Assembly (NCBI RefSeq): GCF_037992945.1
Contig: NZ_CP150304.1
Location: 4,529,501 to 4,593,500 of the forward strand
Reading direction: 5' to 3'
Length of the DNA stretch: 64,000 bases
Source of the DNA: Peribacillus sp. FSL E2-0218
GTDB taxonomy: Bacteria; Bacillota; Bacilli; Bacillales; DSM-1321
In this document: positions 61,662 to 64,000 of the stretch, in pieces
Layout of the letters: every line of letters begins with the position of its first letter
Numbering within the stretch: position 1 is the first letter of the stretch
Notes under the pieces: model-generated
The model's database searches: none
What the model saw: the letters and a program-made list of their open reading frames with translations, nothing else
What the model was told of the DNA's origin: nothing
Translations under genes and position numbers: made by a program

Positions 61662-63063
61662 TAAGATTTCCTCCTAAAGCACTTAACATCGGATTGAATT
61701 TAATCCCCGTTTCCCTGAACTCTGCCATGGGAGTCGAATCCTCCACTACGCCGCAGCCCGCAAAAAGCGAAGCCTCATTGTCCTGTATCAGGGCCGAGCG
61801 TATCCCTACAGCGAATTCCCCGTTTCCATACGTATCCATCCAGCCCAGCGGCCCCGCATAAAAGCCGCGTTCAAGCCCTTCCATTTCCCGAATTCTCATA
61901 ACGGCCTTTTCTTTAGGAAGCCCGCCCATGGCAGGTGTCGGATGGAGGTTCTCAACAAATTGCAATATCGTGACGCCTTCCTTTGCGACACCGCGAACCG
62001 GCGTATACAAATGCTGGATATGACGATTTTTCATGAGCTCCGGTCCGTCCGGAACCATGACCTTTTCACATACAGCATCAAAAGCATTGGATATCATCGA
62101 TACGACATATTGGTGCTCTTGTAAATTCTTTTGGTCATGAAGCAATTCATTGCCCAGGCTAACATCTTCTTGCTCATCTTTCCCTCGTCCCATCGAACCG
62201 GCAAGACAGGTTGAAAAGACATCATGTCCCTGCTTCTTGATCAAGCGTTCGGGAGTAGCCCCGACAAAGCAGTCGCCGCCCGCTTCCAAACTGAAAATAT
62301 AGCTTAATGGCTGCTCTGCAATCAATCGTTCGAGCACCTTCCCTGAATCGATGGAGTGATCGAAGGTAAGCCGCAGTTCCCTGGCCAACACGATCTTATT
62401 GAGATCGGTCGTCTTGATTTCCTCGACAGCATCCTTGACCGTGCGCTGCCACTCCTCAGGCTGCACCTCCCTCTGACTAACAAGGGAGTTAGGCCCGCAT
62501 GGAGCTCCATCCAAGCTTTCGAAAAGGAAAGCTTCCCGTTCATTTATCATATCTCTGAAGAGTTTTTCTGAATCATCAGGCGAACAAAGTAAGTTTGTCG
62601 TTAAGTAAGCTTGTTTCCCCACTATTGATAGCATGAAGGCAGGTATATAAAACAGGTTGTCCCCGAATTGGTTCCAAAGGAGCGTACTGTTAGATTCATA
62701 ATCAAAAGAAAAGCCCCCAAACAGTAAAGGTCCTGTCGCTTCTAAATCGGTCACTCCCGTTTTGACAGCAGTTTCCTGCAGTTTGATCCAGCTCTTTTCG
62801 ACTTCTCTATAACGTTCGGCATTCGCTGCCGCTTTGAGTTTCTTAACATTGCCTAAACCAGTGATGGTTATTTCCTTTGCAGGATCCTCCCAAAAAAAGC
62901 GTTCACCCGCATACCGTTCTCTTCCAGCTTGATAAAATGAAAGGGGGTTGGTGCCTTGAATTTTCTTAATATGACTGAATAGAACTTGATCATTCAAGTC
63001 CTTCGCCTTTTGTATAGCTGAAGCCAGCCCCTGAAACTGTTCAGTTTCTTCCGAGATAGCCAA
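61654..63063 (-). CDS. menF: Isochorismate synthase
   Basis: A 469-residue chorismate-utilising enzyme that makes isochorismate, the first committed step to menaquinone. The C-terminal catalytic domain shows NKIVLARELRLTF, PLSYIFSLEAGGDCFVGATP, CLAGSMGRGKDEQED and LHPTPAMGGLPKEKA. The start is TTG at 63063 with GGGGGG 7-8 bases upstream. First gene of the leftward men operon, divergent from menA. Confidence 0.95.
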   Translation of the reverse strand: MAISEETEQFQGLASAIQKAKDLNDQVLFSHIKKIQGTNPLSFYQAGRERYAGERFFWEDPAKEITITGLGNVKKLKAAANAERYREVEKSWIKLQETAVKTGVTDLEATGPLLFGGFSFDYESNSTLLWNQFGDNLFYIPAFMLSIVGKQAYLTTNLLCSPDDSEKLFRDMINEREAFLFESLDGAPCGPNSLVSQREVQPEEWQRTVKDAVEEIKTTDLNKIVLARELRLTFDHSIDSGKVLERLIAEQPLSYIFSLEAGGDCFVGATPERLIKKQGHDVFSTCLAGSMGRGKDEQEDVSLGNELLHDQKNLQEHQYVVSMISNAFDAVCEKVMVPDGPELMKNRHIQHLYTPVRGVAKEGVTILQFVENLHPTPAMGGLPKEKAVMRIREMEGLERGFYAGPLGWMDTYGNGEFAVGIRSALIQDNEASLFAGCGVVEDSTPMAEFRETGIKFNPMLSALGGNLNE

Positions 63064-63295
63064 AAAAATCCCCCCAAATGTACATTTTAAAAGCTTTTTA
63101 ACCTATTTAAAGATACACCTCCCGTCAACCTGATGTCAATAAAACGCCCCTTTTCCCAACGATACTTGCCCGCTTTTTTCCTTATTATATGAATCTTGGC
63201 GAATGCAGCATGACATCCTTGAATTTGGAAGCGGATTACGCTATTCATTCAGTTGACACCCTTCCCCCATTTCCCTACACTTAATAGGGTAACTT

Positions 63296-63324
63296 TTGTG
63301 CAACTTTTCAATATTTGATATAAT
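63296..63324 (+). promoter_or_regulatory. Promoter of menA
   Basis: -35 TTGTGC (63296-63301), 17-bp spacer, extended -10 TGATATAAT ending at 63324, about 37 bases before the menA ATG. Nothing else was recognised in 63064-63295. Confidence 0.65.
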
Positions 63325-63361
63325 TTCGAGGGTACCAATACTGATTTTGAGGAGAGAAACA

Positions 63362-64000
63362 ATGCAAACAGAATACGATGGACTTCCCATGAAACGGACG
63401 TGGAAGATCTGGTGGGAGTTAATTCGTCCACATACACTAACAGCAGCTTTTGTCCCGGTCTTGCTTGGAACGGTCATTGCGCTTTTGGAAGATGGCGTCA
63501 ATTGGCTGCTATTTGCCGCCATGATGATGGCCAGTATCCTGATCCAGGCCGCTACGAACTTATTCAATGAATACTATGATTTCAAAAGGGGCTTGGATAC
63601 CGAGGAATCGGTCGGCATCGGCGGCGGAATCGTACGCCATGGAATGACCCCAAAACTCATCATGACCCTGGCACTTGGCATGTATGCCATCGCCTTGTTA
63701 CTTGGAATCTACATTTGTGCCGCATCATCTTGGTGGCTTGCTGCAGTAGGACTGGTTTGCATGCTTGTCGGCTATCTTTATACAGGAGGCCCGCTGCCCA
63801 TCTCCTATACACCTTTCGGGGAACTTTTTTCAGGGTTGTTCATGGGCTTTTTGATCATTTTGATCGCCTTTTACATTCAAGCAGGTTATGTGTCCGCCAC
63901 CGCCATTTTAATTGCCATACCGAGCGGAATATTGGTCGGATTGATCAACTTATCCAATAACCTCCGTGACCATGATGGAGATAAAGCTCACGGCCGTAAA
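63362..64000 (+). CDS. menA: 1,4-Dihydroxy-2-naphthoate polyprenyltransferase (partial, runs off the window)
   Basis: The first 213 codons of a UbiA-family membrane prenyltransferase, cut by the window end. It begins MQTEYDGLPMKRTWKIWWEL. The first polyprenyl-diphosphate/Mg motif is NLFNEYYDFKRGLD, and the second is LRDHDGDKAHGRK at the very end. Several membrane spans are visible (TAAFVPVLLGTVIALL, MTLALGMYAIALLLGIYICA). GAGGAG precedes the ATG. It attaches the isoprenoid chain to DHNA, completing the pathway whose other genes lie in the divergent operon. Confidence 0.95.
   Translation, partial: MQTEYDGLPMKRTWKIWWELIRPHTLTAAFVPVLLGTVIALLEDGVNWLLFAAMMMASILIQAATNLFNEYYDFKRGLDTEESVGIGGGIVRHGMTPKLIMTLALGMYAIALLLGIYICAASSWWLAAVGLVCMLVGYLYTGGPLPISYTPFGELFSGLFMGFLIILIAFYIQAGYVSATAILIAIPSGILVGLINLSNNLRDHDGDKAHGRK

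Noticed and set aside
1..64000. tRNA, rRNA, insertion sequence or prophage genes
   Set aside because: None seen in any frame or strand; the accessory regions show no transposase, integrase or terminal inverted repeats.

Overview
The window looks like a chromosomal segment of an aerobic, spore-forming Bacillaceae bacterium. Gene content and order match the leuS-ytqAB-ytpA-ytoA-metK-pckA ... ytmA-ytlACD-ytkD-dps-ytzI-luxS-ytjA ... menFDHBEC-menA region of Bacillus subtilis. The dispersed repeats and accessory genes suggest a Peribacillus/Bacillus simplex-like genome; that genus-level call is inference. Protein similarities are from memory of family sequences, because no search could be run.

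Layout. 1-9 kb: an HxlR regulator with a MEDS-domain protein, then glutamate synthase (small and large subunits) divergent from its LysR activator gltC with a visible operator, then a CotF-like coat protein. 9-21 kb is an accessory region: a lipoprotein with an odd start, a decayed lipoprotein gene, a secreted beta-helix protein with a short upstream ORF, a GNAT acetyltransferase, a six-gene secreted-protein/ABC-transporter cassette and a large secreted subtilisin-like protease. 21-32 kb is the conserved core: leuS with T-box, ytzC, a SUKH protein, ytqA-ytqB, ytpA, ytoA, metK with SAM riboswitch, and pckA. 32-43 kb is accessory: a UDP-ManNAcA/glycosyltransferase module (mnaA, wecC, two GT4 enzymes), a chemoreceptor, a frameshifted MATE exporter, a VOC protein, a TSUP permease and a frameshifted DUF523 gene. 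43-51 kb returns to conserved order: ytmB, ytmA, an ABC importer, ytkD, dps (sigma-B promoter), ytzI, luxS, yidD and a Zur-controlled zinc-binding lipoprotein. 51-55 kb holds a dicarboxylate-sensing set (DctP-like binding protein, DctS, DctR). 55-64 kb is the menaquinone operon menF-D-H-B-E-C with menA divergent and cut by the window end.

Regulation visible in the sequence: T-box (leuS), SAM-I riboswitch (metK), GltC box, two Zur boxes, a sigma-B promoter, many strong bidirectional terminators, and a 37-bp element (31/37 identical, no gaps) upstream of two unrelated secreted-protein units.

The most unusual signals are (1) intergenic tandem repeats at four or five loci, of two sequence families, that share an almost invariant 21-bp period, and (2) the secreted DUF2712-like protein plus three permeases, one ATPase and an anchored protein (13.7-17.8 kb), which shares its upstream element with the beta-helix unit. 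Small genes added by hand are ytzI (49498-49653), a 48-codon ORF at 55267-55413, a 36-codon ORF at 12491-12601, and the truncated menA.
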